Counted from the stretch's first letter, positions 10,701-23,400 are shown. The stretch is 64,000 bases of DNA from Cycas panzhihuaensis (GCA_023213395.1 CM041465.1:219921741-219985740), one strand, 5' to 3'. The notes: generated from the sequence alone by a model not told the origin. Program-made: numbers and translations.

Positions 10701-13060
10701 CCCAAAATGTATTGTTTAAAAGCAGCAGAAATGTTGAATATGCAGAGATCTGGGTTTCTATTTTCGAATGAAGCCAAGTAATTAGCTATGAAGTCCTTGT
10801 ATAAATGCTTATAGCCTTGAATATTTGATGAAAACTGCCAAATTTTTTAATTTTTCAATTTGGATCATTTTGCTAAAACACCAACACCAACACCAAAATT
10901 CTAGTGTTATGGTCATCCTTGAAGTCAAAAGGTCAATTCCAAGCTCTTTAGGCTGTTCCCCATTCAACTATTGTCCAGACTAAGACAAAATCGCCAAGAT
11001 TGTATCTGAATGCCCAATTGCTTAAGATTTAATGATGCAAATGCCAATATTGCTTACTTTTTTTGTTAATTTCCTAGCAAATTATTGTTGGAAACTGTTA
11101 CAAACAGCATGTTGTGTGTGGGAGTCTCTTCCAATTGGACAAATGGGTTCAAACAACTTTGAATTCTGTCACAAATGTGTGGCTAGGTCCATGAAATTGG
11201 TGAGCCTGATGAAATAGGAGCTCCCAAAAAAGCTAACACAATAAAATATTGTCTGCAACGAAAAAGGAAGTGTCAGGAGTGCTGAACACCTTTAAAATGG
11301 GAAAATTTTGTCCCAAAGATGCATAAACCTAGGTAGAAGAATGACAGAACAATCTGAATTTGGGTGCAAGAAGACACAGACCATGGTAAGAATCCACAAT
11401 AAAATCTGTAGGAACACATGAAATGATCTGCAGACCGATAACATATCCATAAAAATTTGGGATGAAATCCCAGCTGTGCCCTCAAGGCCCTAAATCTGCT
11501 CATTTCAATGGCTGATTGGAGCTATGATATGACTTGTCATGTGTCTAAATCATGTGTAGCTTGCATTCGATGCAAAAATGGAAATACAGACCTAGAATGC
11601 AGGCCGTCCTTCATATCTATGTTATTAGAGACAACATGTCAGGGTAGCATTTTGCATATTGCATCTTCTATGGTTTTGTTCTTTTTTCTTTTCTTACCTT
11701 CTTTGAACAAAACACATTCTGCACATTTAACCACATTTTTGAGTCATTTCTCAAGAAATAGGCCATGTTCAGCATGTTTTTTAAAGTGTTTTGGAACGTT
11801 TCTTTTGCATTTTGCCATATTTTTTGAATGGATGGATTGAATTGAATGTGTAATTGCAAAGTATTTATCGAATAAACCAAAATATGGTATACCGTACACT
11901 CTAAACCCTAAAATATTTCACACTGGGCAGGACTTTTGCAACTATGTTTTGCACACTGCACTGGGCAAACAATTTCCTGTGTGTTCCCTGTATATGGTAA
12001 CATATCTTCATATAATAAGATCAGCCTGATAAAAATTATGATAAAGGACTCCGAGTTTTTGACAAAATTTAGTGAACAAGAAATACAGGACTTAGGTCTT
12101 ACCGTGTAAGCCATAAAATGGGCATGTAACTGCTAATTACAAAGAAACTTTAAAGCATCTGTTAAAGAGAGCAAGCACATGATAATCTCCCTATTGGGAA
12201 GTTGTGGATGTGTGTTACTACAGAATGTTGGGATCTTAGTTGGCTATAAGTTGGATCTGTAGTTTTCCAAGGGTTCTAATCTGCTATATCATGTTTAAAG
12301 TGTCTGTCAAGTGTGTAACAACTAGATGAACAATATTTCTTGTCAAACTGGGCCTGTGATCATTTAAATCTAATTTGCTTATTAAAAGTCATTTATGAAG
12401 TGCACTGGTGGTCACATAATATTTTTATTTAATGAAAATTAAAAGGTTTATAGAATCTTTTTGACAACTGAATGTTTTTAACTTCTGGGCAGTCTGCCCT
12501 TTGGCTCATGTTTGTGATTTGTGCTTTGATGGCATATGCTAGCATCCTGCTTCAAGCTTTTGTTACAGGACAAAAGTAGAACTGGGATGATGGAGCCATA
12601 CTTTCCTGCCTCTGCAGACTGATGTTTTGTTGTTTCACACTGCCAGGTGACAAAATTTAATACTCCATCACTTCCCTTTCCTTACAAGTCAAGAGAAGTT
12701 TTTGAGCGCAGCATGCGGATGCCTTTGGGTCCTGACTTTAACACTGCTAAGGGCTTTCAGGATATGATCAGGCCTACAGTAAGTATACTTCTGGTGTTGG
12801 CATTGTTTGTAAAGAGGGTTAATTTCCGAGTTACACAATTGTTTTGTATTCTTTTGCCTTGCATCTTATGGGCAACTTACATGCTTTAGGTCATCAAAAA
12901 GGCTGGAGTAATTATTGACCCTATTAAATATGAAAAACAAGAGGCAGAAGCTGAAAGCCTAGAATCTCCTGCAAATCCTGCAAAACGGAAAAGGGCTGAT
13001 AATCGTCAAGACCATGTTCAGAAAAATATCAAGTTGAAAGGAATGTTAAAGAAAGCCTAA
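7729..13060 (+). CDS. UTP14: UTP14-like small-subunit processome protein, 3' exons
   Basis: Four exons join in phase 0: 7729-8103, 8425-9222, 12647-12778 and 12890-13060 (stop TAA 13058-13060), giving about 491 residues. Each intron starts GT and ends AG (GTGACA...GCAG, GTCAGT...CCAG, GTAAGT...TTAG). UTP14 is a nucleolar protein of the U3 snoRNP that helps release U3 from pre-rRNA by activating a DEAH helicase. Family hallmarks seen: PWLFGNFSS, a lysine run KKKKKKKSK (likely nuclear/nucleolar signal), an acidic patch DDEDEMENG, AFAGDDVEAEFEQ, LPGWGQWT, and at the C-terminus LPFPYKSREVFERSMRMPLG, then AGVIIDPIKYEK and a basic tail. The 5' part is absent: the first visible exon begins mid-protein (VRGLEKRNKQ), so the start lies left of the window or is lost. 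No stop or frameshift is present in the visible exons, so it may be active. Confidence 0.9.
9223..12646 (+). other. Large UTP14 intron (3.4 kb)
   Basis: Bounded by AAG|GTCAGT and TGCCAG|GTG. No second gene was recognised inside. The open frames at 10494-10781 and 11508-11840 have no domain I can name. I see no complete transposon in it, unlike the DNA on both sides of the gene. Confidence 0.75.
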
Positions 13061-13638
13061 GGTTTTCACCTGTTCATTTCTTGTATTTGCACTGCCTGGT
13101 TTGTCTGAGTGTGGGCATGTCCGGTGCTGGTACATTACTGGAGTTGGCAAAATTCCCAAACTACAGATGCATTGGTATAACTGAATTCTTTTGAAAAATG
13201 GGAGAGACCCAGATGCGGATGGGGCAGTTGCAGGTGTGGCAGATGATGAATGGAAGAACCCATGTAAAGTAGGTGTTCGTGTTTGCAATTCATAGTTGTA
13301 GTTGCCAATGATGCAATCAGAAACTACAGACCTGTTTCATTTGGCAGTTCATTTTCTTTGGCTCAGTCTTCAAGAACAGTTGATTCAATGTGTTGTAATT
13401 GATGGTTGATATAGAAAATCTATTCATTATGGCTCAACGTCGGATAGTTTCAAAACCAACATAGTAATTATTATTTCACTTTGGCTTATCAACTTAATGA
13501 AAGTTGGAATGGACTGATAATCCTTCCATGCAGAAGAAGTTTCTTTATGAGTAGAGTTTTTCGAATATATATATATATATATAGTTAGATAAAAGTCCTG
13601 CAATATGCCAAGTTCAATTGCAAGTACAGAATAGATTA
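13061..13638 (+). other. UTP14 3' flank, with an AT microsatellite
   Basis: The first few hundred bases should include the 3' UTR; no clear AATAAA was picked out. A run of about nine AT dinucleotides lies at 13565-13583. Confidence 0.5.
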
Positions 13639-14222
13639 TGTTAAAATTTTGGGTTTGATATCATCAGGGCACTATCAAATGCCTCACAAGATATAAGCAC
13701 ATTAATATGGAAGTATTTAACATAAAGTATAATATATCACATGATTATCAATAGGGCATTCAATCATCAATTATGAAGAATGAATATGAATCAAACAATC
13801 AATATTGAGACAAAAGAAATTTCAAAATTTCAAAATGAATAAATATCCACTTTGAACATGTGAGGTATTATTAATAGAAGATGTACAATAAAGTTTATGA
13901 TGAAACCATGTTAGTTTTCATTGTGGAAGAATTAGATGCTTATATGATTAACTATGAATAAGTTTGATATTTTTATACAAATAGGTCACTTCATTAAGTA
14001 TTGATGATGATATATTAAACATCTACTAATGAAATTATGTATGAAAACTTACAAACTTTTTAATAATTTTATTATGAGTTAGGTGAGTACAAAATATTTC
14101 ATAATGCTTATATATATATTTACATGTTTGAAATAGTATGTCTAATGATTCTACCACAAAATGATCACTAGACAACATATGACCATCATGGATTGATCGT
14201 AAATTAAATATTATTCTCTAAT
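13639..14222 (-). repeat. LTR relic, copy 2 (right of UTP14)
   Basis: It is the counterpart of the LTR at 5869. On the minus strand it follows a purine tract, GGGAGGGGGGGAG (the complement of 14223-14240), which is the expected polypurine tract. It is therefore a 3' LTR of a minus-strand element whose body extends rightwards. It starts TGTTAAAATT on the + strand; the other end reads CTAATA where CA would be expected. Confidence 0.6.
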
Positions 14223-14240
14223 ACTCCCCCCCCTCCCTTA
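14223..14240 (-). other. Polypurine tract of the minus-strand relic, copy 2
   Basis: CTCCCCCCCTCCCTTAATG on the + strand gives an uninterrupted purine run on the minus strand immediately before the LTR. Confidence 0.55.
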
Positions 14241-16341
14241 ATGTTAAATTTTGTATTTTTTACGTATCACCAAATTTAGATTTCGTTTTTAAATTGTTTC
14301 ATATGTGTTATTTTTTGTTTATTTTTCTTTTCCAATTTTTAAGAGCAAACTTGTTTTCACCTTGTTTGGACTCTCAACATCGAGTTTATAACTTTACAAA
14401 GTGATGAATTAGTTTTGGGTATCCACCTATAATTATTTGCAATTCAATCATATTAACAAAATACAAATATCTTGTAAGTAATTATTGTTAATTTCAGGTA
14501 AATTGTTACAATTTTTGTTGTTATTCACATGGAATATTTTGACTATGAATTTATTGTATAATTTCAATTGATGAAATTTTAAATACAAGGTTCAAATGAA
14601 ACACAAACAATTATAAATTTAAAATACATTTTTTTGTTGATTTAACATTTTTCACATTCATCATTTATATTTTCTTATTATTAGAATTTTTTTAAATCAT
14701 TGTTTATTTTCATGCTTCGTGTGAATCATTACTATTACCTGAAATTGTTAAACACTTACAAGTTTGCTCTACTTTATGTGAGTAAAGATGACTAAAAAAT
14801 AATTGAGGTGTGTTTGTTATATCGTTTTAATTTCTTCGACAAAAATATATATTATAGTTGAATTCTTTCACCTTTTGTTTTTCATAGTTTTTTCAAGTTA
14901 TAGTCCTCCACTTTTTGTATGTTGGAGTTAACATCCTTTGCACATAAGATATTACAAATATAATATCTTTATAGTTTGCATCCATTACCGTGTTGCTTGG
15001 ATAATTGGTCGTTGTGCTTGTCACTGAATATGATACATTTTAGATATGAGGTTTATCACTTGTGACAGATTTATTTAGTCATTTCTTTTCCCTTTTTTCA
15101 ACCATGTATTCCAACATTACAAGTAAATTTGGAAAGATGATCTCTTTAATATCTTAGGTTTTTTTACACTAAAAAAATATTTGTAATTGTTACAGTCCAA
15201 TTATTTAATCAAGAGTTTACCCATCTCTTAGGCATTTCATTAAGGCGATTGACATGCATTAAAGTGGTGTAATTTTCATTCTATTTTCTATTAATTGTAT
15301 GAATTGATAAGATGTTTATATTCACATGTCAATAATTATCATCAAAATTCCAATAGACAAAGGATAAAAGTTCATTCTTTGTCATAATTAAAACAAATTC
15401 TCATGAGCTTGAAAATGAGTTAGATTACCTTTTTTTTTTTTTTTTTGAGTTTTTGTTCACTTAGAATACATTAATTCACATAAAAATATGTTTAAGAACA
15501 ATCAAATCACTATATTATGTGAAAATATTTTTCACTTTAGTCAGTCTCATTAATTAAAATCTTCTGCAAATATTTATGAAAGGGGTTCATATGATCATTT
15601 GTTTTAAAGTGATTAGAGTCTACTTTCCAATACAACTTGTAGTTATGAATTTTAACTTTGTGTGTGAAAGTTATAGTTAAAATAGTCAAGGCATCATAAA
15701 AGTTCAAGTTGAGGTTGAAGAATTTATTTGGTATCTCTCGATTCTAAGGCTTGGCCACTTGCTTTTTATTTATGTGACCATATGTTAAGATGTTTGGGGG
15801 GTTTTGTGGACTTAGAAAAGTTATCCAATTTTATTTAATAAAATTTTAACTTAAAAAAATAATTTAAATTTTAATCTAAATCATTTGCCATTTTAGTCTT
15901 CACCTATGCAAGGGTTTTTGATGAAGTGTGTGTTTGATCGCATATTTTGAAAGTAGGAGAGTTTCAAACATGTAAAATTTTATCGAATTTGCATTATCAA
16001 TAGAGTGAGACCTTTGATAAACCCCAAAACAATAGAGTTAACTACCTCCAATTGATAAAAATTGATGTTTTTCTTTTTTCTTTTTCGTTTACTATGGTTT
16101 ATGTTGGACTTTGGTGGGTCGGGAGAACATTTTGAGCAAAATTTCATTGTATTTAGATGTATATTAGAGTTACTAATGCATTGCAAAACATTGTAAGAGC
16201 TTGTGTCATTCAAACAGAGCATAAGACCTCAAGAAAATGAAGTTACATCGATTTGGCCATCACTTGATCACACAATGGAGTCGCTGTCCATTTTGTTGTT
16301 ACAAAGTTGTTACCTCATGTTTGAATTTCTATTTGGACACC
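14241..16341. other. AT-rich DNA without genes, probably decayed element body
   Basis: No reading frame of note. It lies between the 3' LTR at 13639-14222 and a leader-like stretch at 16780, so it is probably the ruined interior of that minus-strand element; no domain could be read. A long T-run lies at about 15429-15446. Confidence 0.4.
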
Positions 16342-16733
16342 ATACCTTCTTGCACATAGAGCTATCCTTCAACATTCCAATGTGAACTTCGGTTTTCTTC
16401 ATATATGAATTGCTAATCTTCACTCTTGATTCTTTAGATTTGCTATAGAGCATTGATATGCACTACTCTGTAATAAGAGGTGTTTTCACAAGTTTACATC
16501 TATGGGCTCTTCACAATCTATCAAGCTACCTACTCATACCTTCTCACACATAGAGCTACCCTTCAACATTTCGATGTGAGCCTTAGGTTTCTCCATATAT
16601 GAGTTTCAATCTTCCCTCTTGAATCTTCCGAGCTGCTACAAAGCACTGATCTATACTATGTAATAAGAGGTGTCTTCACAAGCCTACATTTATGGGCTAT
16701 TCACAAGCTATTAAGCTCCCTACTCTTTGCTCA
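16342..16733. repeat. Tandem duplication of a unit of about 193 bp
   Basis: Unit 1 starts at 16342 and unit 2 at about 16536. Both run: ATACCTTCT, CACATAGAGCTA-CCTTCAACATT, CGATGTGA/CAATGTGA, TTCATATATGA, TAATAAGAGGTGT-TTCACAAG, TTTATGGGCT-TTCACAA-CTAT. Divergence is moderate, so the duplication is not recent. Confidence 0.8.
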
Positions 16734-16779
16734 AGCTATTGTAAAATTCATGCATAGGTTGTCACTTCTTTTTTCACAT

Positions 16780-17350
16780 TTGTTGAAAATGTTGTCCTCA
16801 GTCATGGAGTCTTCACAATTGTTGTTGGCTTTAGAATTGGTCTAAAATTTGAACCTTGTTCTTTGATTAGTTTTGCTCTATAAGCCTATTGTCTCTTTCA
16901 ACTTGCATCATGGTTTTGCACTTGTCATTTTGGTAACAAATCCCTCAAATTGGAACACTTGCAACTGCGTTTGAAATCTCTTACACACTATAAATTGCCT
17001 ACATGCCCACATCCCCTTGTCTTTGACAACCTGTATAACATGCACCGTGGATCATTTTTGAATGACAAAGTTCATTATCGTGTATATGTGCACTTCACCA
17101 CGAATATACTTTTTCTCATACGACAACATACTGATAGATATTCGTTGCATTCTGCCCTTGTCAAGTGATTAAGTTTGCATGTGAGCTTGCTTCTCATGCT
17201 AATAGTTGCCAAAGTTGCGGACGTATATGACAATACTGACATGCTCAATATATTGCCAACGTGCATATAGATGTCCAAAAAATGAGTGTGAACGTGCATA
17301 TGTGTGAACTTATGTAGCTTTTTAATCCATTGGCTCTCTATCATTACACC
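16780..17350 (-). repeat. Leader of the minus-strand LTR family, copy 2
   Basis: Shares with 5090-5350 a series of short blocks in the same order (see that entry). Near 17328-17345 GGCTCTCTATCATTACAC recalls a Met-type PBS on the minus strand, so a 5' LTR would begin near here, but no LTR copy is recognisable beyond it. Confidence 0.4.
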
Positions 17351-17639
17351 TCTATATTACTAGTCATAATAAGCATAATACTGGTTCTTTTAATCAACGA
17401 GTTCCCCTTGGCTCTAAAACTAGCTTAATGCTACTCCTAATGATATCATTCAAGATCACTCTAATATCAATTGATGGTAGTTTTTTAAAGGTATAAAAAT
17501 TCTCAAAATCATTGTGTTAAAATCAGGGATATAAATTTCTGAGTGATGAAAGGAAATCTACTTATAGTTATTGAATCATAATGTAGAAACCAAACACAAA
17601 ATGTGATCAAATTATCTTCACATTATTTTTCTTCAAATG

Positions 17640-17990
17640 ATCGTGTCACTAGTCTTTAAAGGGTGGTACAAGCATTCCAACAAAATCAAAGGCGTACACC
17701 TATTCTATGAAAGGGACCCAACTCTTGTGTTGGCACCTACTGCACAACTACCCACCTACATCTTGAACTAATAGGGCTAGAGATAGAATGAGGGTCACAA
17801 ACAAGAAATCCTTGAAGGCAATCCTTTCTATTTTTCTATTGATTAGATAAAACAATTTATACATATCACCAAAAGTTAGATGGGGAAACCAACTAACTTA
17901 TAACTTGTAACCATCTTTGATGAACCACCAAAAAGACCTCAAGGTTGGCTACTAATTGAAGGGCTATTGCCTTATGCTTGCTAAGAGGAT
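17640..17990. repeat. Repeat found inverted at 39266-39590
   Basis: Reverse-complementing this stretch reproduces most of 39266-39590, including GCATAAGGCAATA, CTAACTTTTGGTGATA, AATAGAAAGGATT-CCTTCAAG, CCCTATTAGTTCAAGATGTA and AATGCTTGTACCACCCTTT. The family of the repeat is not known to me. Confidence 0.75.
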
Positions 17991-18731
17991 AAACCCACCC
18001 TCTTGATAAGTAGAGGGTAAATTACAAGTTTACGTAATGGACCAAAATGACTAAACAAACTTTACACACAAACCCAAAAGATGGTTCTAAATATTGACTA
18101 CAAGTTACATAAGACATGTTTCCCAAAAATCCCTTACAATAAAGCTTATAGGCCTTAAACAATTCATAATTCCAATAGAAATTCTTCAAAAAGAGATACA
18201 AGAAGTGACATAGATGAGACTTGAAGTTGGGCTCATTATTTCCCTCTACTTAACTGATAACTGTCCCTAGATGTCTACTCTTGCAGCTTTTGCTTACGTT
18301 TCGACTCTTTAATTTGTCAACACTTTGTTGCTGGGTTGAATGTTTGCTAAGATTGGCTTTGATATTAGTAAGTCTACTAGCTGCTTGGATTGTTCCTCCT
18401 CTTTTGCCATTGACTCTCTAAGTTAGTCATCTCCAATATCTAATTTATGCATGGATCCTTGTTACATTTGTAAACCAAATGGCATGTATAAGAGAGAGGG
18501 TTGATATAACGTGCCAATCCACTGACCCTGATCTTTTATTATTTGTTGAACTAACTTATTTGCACATTTAGCTGCCAACTAATATGCCTCTATATAGAAT
18601 GGCTCTATGGCTTTCAATTTTGTTGTTAAGTCCTTGAATCTTTCCTCAACTACTACCTCAACTTTTTCTAAGAGTTGGTCCTTGTCCTATCCCAAACTAT
18701 GTATTAAATCATGTCGACTTTTGGCATAGTT
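17991..18731. other. Gene-free stretch left of the Copia element
   Basis: No supported coding sequence or repeat was identified. Confidence 0.45.
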
Positions 18732-19212
18732 TGTGAAAACATTAGGATCTATATACGTGTACTATGATTCAAGTATAATAAGCAAAATATTGACAAATAT
18801 TCAACACATCAAACAAATAGACACAACAAATGAGCGTGCAATGTATGGGTGAATTCACCACACCGTAGGCTCTCTCTCAAGCAGAGCTTCCGCATTAATC
18901 ATAAATCAACATAATGTACAAGTATGCGAGGCAATATTTATAGCCATCCGCTAAGGTTATACCGTAGGCTCTCTCTTAGGTAGAGCTTCCGCATTAATCA
19001 CAAATCAACATAATGTACAAGTATGCAAGGCAATATTTATAGCCATCTGCTAAGGTTATAATGCAATGGGATAGGCTAATTTACCGGCACAAGAGGTGGA
19101 CCTGACCTCACTATCTAATATGATTAATTTACATTAGGGGTCCATTAATATATTATAAACATTAGTTTACACAAAAGAGAAGAAATGGTGGAGATATTAC
19201 AAAGTTTTAATA
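18732..19212 (-). repeat. 3' LTR of the minus-strand Copia element
   Basis: Matches the right LTR from CATAATGTACAAGTATG through TTATAGCCATC, AAGAGGTGGACC-GACCTCACTATC to ACATTAGTTTA-ACAAAAGAG and GATATTACAAAGTTTTAA. Its right end is set by the polypurine tract at 19213-19226. The left end is uncertain; 18732 is chosen because TAGTT before it resembles TGGTT after the right LTR. Confidence 0.65.
18862..19060. repeat. 99-bp tandem duplication inside the Copia LTR
   Basis: The unit beginning ACCGTAGGCTCTCTCT is repeated at about 18860 and 18959. Both copies contain GAGCTTCCGCATTAATCA, CATAATGTACAAGTATG and CAATATTTATAGCCATC. The right LTR has only one copy of the second half, so the duplication is specific to this LTR. 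Confidence 0.85.
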
Positions 19213-19226
19213 TCCTCCCTTAATAG
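19213..19226 (-). other. Polypurine tract of the minus-strand Copia element
   Basis: On the minus strand the sequence is CTATTAAGGGAGGA, directly before the LTR. Confidence 0.65.
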
Positions 19227-20471
19227 CAACTTCATTTCTTTGAATGCTGAGGTCAAATTTAAACCGTTTAAACTTCAATTTACCAAGTGTTTTAGTGAAG
19301 ATGTTTATAACATGGTATTCAGTAGGACGGTAGATGAGATCAACTTCTCTGTTATGGACATGCTCACGGATGAAGTAATGGTGGACCTCAATGTACTTAG
19401 TTCTACCATGGAATACATGGTTCTTCGTCATCTTCAACATACTCTAGTTGTCACAATATAGGATGGTTGGTGAAGTCTACTAAAGTCCAAGCTTGATGAG
19501 AATCCTTCTAAGACAAATCAACTCAGTTGTAGCATTGACGACTGCTTTATATTTGACTTTGGTGGAGGAAAGGTCAATATTAGGCTACTTCTTACAGCTC
19601 CATGAGATTACAACCAAGTTCATATCAAAACAATAGCTTGAAGTTGAATGGCGTGTATCATGACAACCAGCCTAATCAACATTTGTATATCCCTTTAGAA
19701 TATGTGATTTAGTTTTGTTGTACCTAAGGGTAAACTGATGAGTGCCACAGATATATTTGAGGATTTTAGTAGCTACTTTCCAATGAGATGCTTTAAGTTG
19801 TGACATATATTTGAAGTAGATCCCTACTGCATATGAGATGTCTGGGTGAGTGTGAGTGAGATAGATGAGACTCTCAACTAACTATCGATGCAAAGTGGGA
19901 TCAAAAGATTTTCCTTGTTTATCCAGGTTTAACTTGATTCCTGTCTCTATGGGAATTGGTGTAGGCTTACATTCTATCATCCTAAATCTTTCCAAGAGTT
20001 TATTGGCATACTTAATTTGAGTCAGGAGGATGAATCCTAGTTCTTGCCATACTTCAATTCCAAGGAAGTAGTGGAGTAGGTCAAGGTCAATCATCTTAAA
20101 GTTGCTTTTTAACTTTGATTGAAGCCAAGAAATTCTATTTGTATCATTGCTAGTGATAGTAAGATCGTCTATATAAAGTACAATGATTATAATTAAATTG
20201 TCTCTAACCCGATTGTAGAGATCAGGGGTTAGAGGATGAACGATTGAATCCATGTTGAGTGAGAAATGCATCTATCTTTATATACCAAGCATATGGTGCC
20301 TGTTTGAGTCCATAAAGGGTTTTCTTGAGTCTACAAATTAAGTGTTTTTATCTTGGAATAACATAGCCCAGGGGTTGTTTAAAGAAAACCTCTTCTTTGA
20401 GCTCTCCATTGAGGAAAGCACTCTTCATATTCATTTGGTAAACATGCCATCCAAATTGGGCTACTAGAGAT
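19227..20471 (-). pseudogene. Copia RT (C-terminal part) and RNase H, decayed
   Basis: Reading leftwards from the insertion point: VAQFGWHVYQMN, KSAFLNGELKEEVFFKQPLG, then after a frame change LYIDDLTITSND with the YIDD catalytic pair of RT, DLDLLHYFLGIEV, and KYANKLLERF. RNase H follows (SWSCKK, TTELICLRRILIKLG, LYCDN) and the C-terminus HGRTKYIEVHHYFIREHV and VDLIYRPTEYHVINIFTK. Stops and at least one frameshift are present. The N-terminal half of the same RT lies at 35598-35826 on the far side of Gypsy-1. Confidence 0.85.
20467..20471. other. Left target-site duplication of Gypsy-1 (GAGAT)
   Basis: The flanks read GAGAT on the left and TAGAC on the right (35598-35602). Restoring one base in each gives GAGAC, and with GAGAC present once the Copia RT frame is continuous. 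Original GAGAC with one later substitution on each side is an inference. Confidence 0.5.
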
Positions 20472-23400
20472 TGTTTCTCGGCTACCGGGAATGGGCATGG
20501 GCGAGTCAACTCAGGTAAGTGCAGGTACACTTCTATCCCTACTCTTGTTAGTTCCAGAAAGGTTGATCGAAGCACTTCATCTACGTTGCATGATGACTGA
20601 CTCACTGTACAACCACTATGCAGTCATTGCTTGGCTATATTGCATTACAACACTTTTTCAACCTATGACAATCTAGGGATACATATCCCATGGCGCTCCA
20701 CAACCCTCTTCCTTGCCTCCACAATGCTCCCAAGTACTGTTTGGCTCCCGTAGCCCAATCACATTGCCCATTGGTGCATCCTGACCTTTAGCACCCCACC
20801 TAGGCTTGGTTGTCGTCCTACGTCTATTTGTTATCTTCTTGGGGAATCTTTTACCTCTATTACTTGTCCGTAGTGACCTCCCTGAGCTCCACAACTCCTT
20901 CTTGCCACCTAGGCAGAGCACCATGTTTCTTTGGGCTTAAGTTTCCCCTCTTTTGGAGCTTCCAGGCTCATCTTCCTTTGCTTTTCTTTTTGTTTCTGCC
21001 GCACCGTGTTAAACTTCGCAGTACCACTACAAACTTCGTAGTACCGCTAAGTTTATTATGGGGTGTCAGTTAGCAATTATTTTTTTAAATCTGTCATGGT
21101 TAATTTTGCATTTATTATGAAATTGCCACGTGGCAATGACTTATTTTTAGTCCAGGCCGAGCCCTAATCGCTCGAATGAGATAGGGTTAAGTTTAAAAAC
21201 CCAAAAATAATCTCATTTCCTCTCTCCCTCACTCATTTTTTCTGCTACTTCTCTAAAAAATACCCTGCAATAGGACAGAATTTGCTACATCAACTTCTCA
21301 TCCAGCTACTAGCCTCCTGCAACCCCAAACACGCAGTTGCAGGCTTGCAACGTGGCCAGCCAAGGAAAGATCATGCTTCAAATGCTCTATTAAGTGTCGA
21401 TTATCCTCTTCACTATAGTTTTCTTCCAACTTGCTGCTCTATTGGGGTTGCCACCTACAAATCCCATAGGGTTGGCTTCTCTACCCCATTCCACAGGTGG
21501 ATCTACCTCAGATCTGCCCATAACAGGTATCTCTAAGTCAATACTTTGCTTCCCTTCCTTTAAGCAACACAAATATTATTTGTCAATACTATTGTAGCAA
21601 TTTTTCTCTTCCTTTCTACTACAAACGAGAGGCAAACCCTCCTCTTCTTGCTTGTTTCTTTTCTCCTTCTGGCTTCTTTCTGGTTTCTTCAAGGAAGTAG
21701 CAAGGAAGAGGCACTTACGGAGAGTGAAAGGAGCAAAGGCAGGGTTCCGTATCCAGCAAGCCTTCTCCTTAAGGGCAACCTGCTTCTCTCCTGACTTCCT
21801 ACTTCTCCATACCTCCCTTGAGTGCCCAAAGAGCCGTTCGAAGGAAGATCATCGTTGGTAGCAGCATAGGCAGCCCATTGCTATGCTCACTACTAGCCTA
21901 GCAGATCCTATATGAGTGGAGTTTCAACCCCCACTCCATACCCCATTTTGTCACTTGAGCTGAACCTTGTAGAACTTGCAAAAGTTGCATGTTGTATCTT
22001 TTACAACTTTGACAACATTTACAACATTGTTTGCCGTTTCTTTGCTTGCATTTCAAAAGTTTGCTGCACTTGTCTTTCTTCTCATCCTGGTACTTGGGGG
22101 CAGCGTGGAGCACCTCTGATTTAGGGGGTTAGCCATTTCGAGGCTAGCCGTGCCCCTTCTCTCTCCTTCTCCATTTTCCCATATTGTGTGCTAAATAACA
22201 CACAAAATACAAAAGAGCGATATTGGTGGCGAATATATTTCCTTTTAGCCGAGATAGTAGCATTACGTCACTTTCTATATTGCATATCTATCCCGCATAT
22301 GTTTGGTGTCTCTTAGGAAAGGGCAAACCTTGTTTGGTTGTAGGTTTCCTTGTTGCATTTGAGAGAAGAGAGCTCTATTTTGGATACATTCCCCTCCTTC
22401 CAACAGTTTTCTTCTTTCGCTTTCAAAGTTGTAAATTAGATTTGTGGTTGTCTTTATATTTCTTTGTACTATATGTCTTTTTTTCTTTTTGATTTTGGGG
22501 GAAGGTAAGAGAGCCCCACTCGTCTTCGCCGACGCTCTTTCCATTACACCATCCATAGTTGGAGAAGGACAAGGATCATGAGCATAGCAAGGGTAGTGCT
22601 ACTCCGGCCACCGTACTCTGGGTACACCTCTCTTTTCATGGCTTTCCTTTCTTACTTTCCTCCCCTCAATTGAACGTCATTTGGTGAAAAAAGGAAAAGA
22701 AAAAGGATTAGCATAGGTCTCTCACACTCCACTTGCTTGTTTCTTTGCAAAGCACATGTAGTGGAAACCTATGCATTTGCATGCCTACATCTCTTCCATC
22801 TTGTTGCATTGTCATCTAGCAACCTTGCATCCTTTGCACGTGCTTTGTGCTATATAGCGATCTCTTATGATCTCCCTTTCTTGCATTCAAAAGACAAAGA
22901 GAGCGAGGTTATATGTATAGGTAAATGAGAGAGAGAGCTTTATACTACTTTCTTGCTTTAAAAGTAATCTTTTTAGCATAACGATCCAACATTGTTATAC
23001 ACAAGACACCTTTATTTTATATCTCTTTACCTTGCACTAAATAAACACAAACGTAAAGACAACCTCTTTCGTGGTTTCGCCATTCCTAAGATCCTCCTAG
23101 CTTTAGCACCTTGAGGGCACCCCCTCTCAAAGCCATTTACTTTCCTTTCTCTGCTTCTCTTGGTTAGAATTCCTTAGTTTGGCCTTTGGGTCAACATCTA
23201 GCCCGTGGGCCTAGTCATCCTCTTGACCACCTACGCGTGTGTGCCTTTTCCTCTTTCCTACTAAAAGTTATTTCTCTCATACCCTTCCACGCAAGGAGCC
23301 ATTCCTTTGCTATTTTTTTCTCCCTCCTTCGGCCATCCAAGGACGGGAGGGCCCCTTTTTGAGGTTACTTAGGAAACTGAGGAGATCCCTCATCCGCCTG

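Noticed and set aside
11508-11840. 110-residue cysteine-containing frame in the UTP14 intron
   Set aside because: No recognisable motif, no splice context, lies within an intron on the same strand.
13565-13583. AT run as a regulatory site
   Set aside because: Simple microsatellite without further signal.
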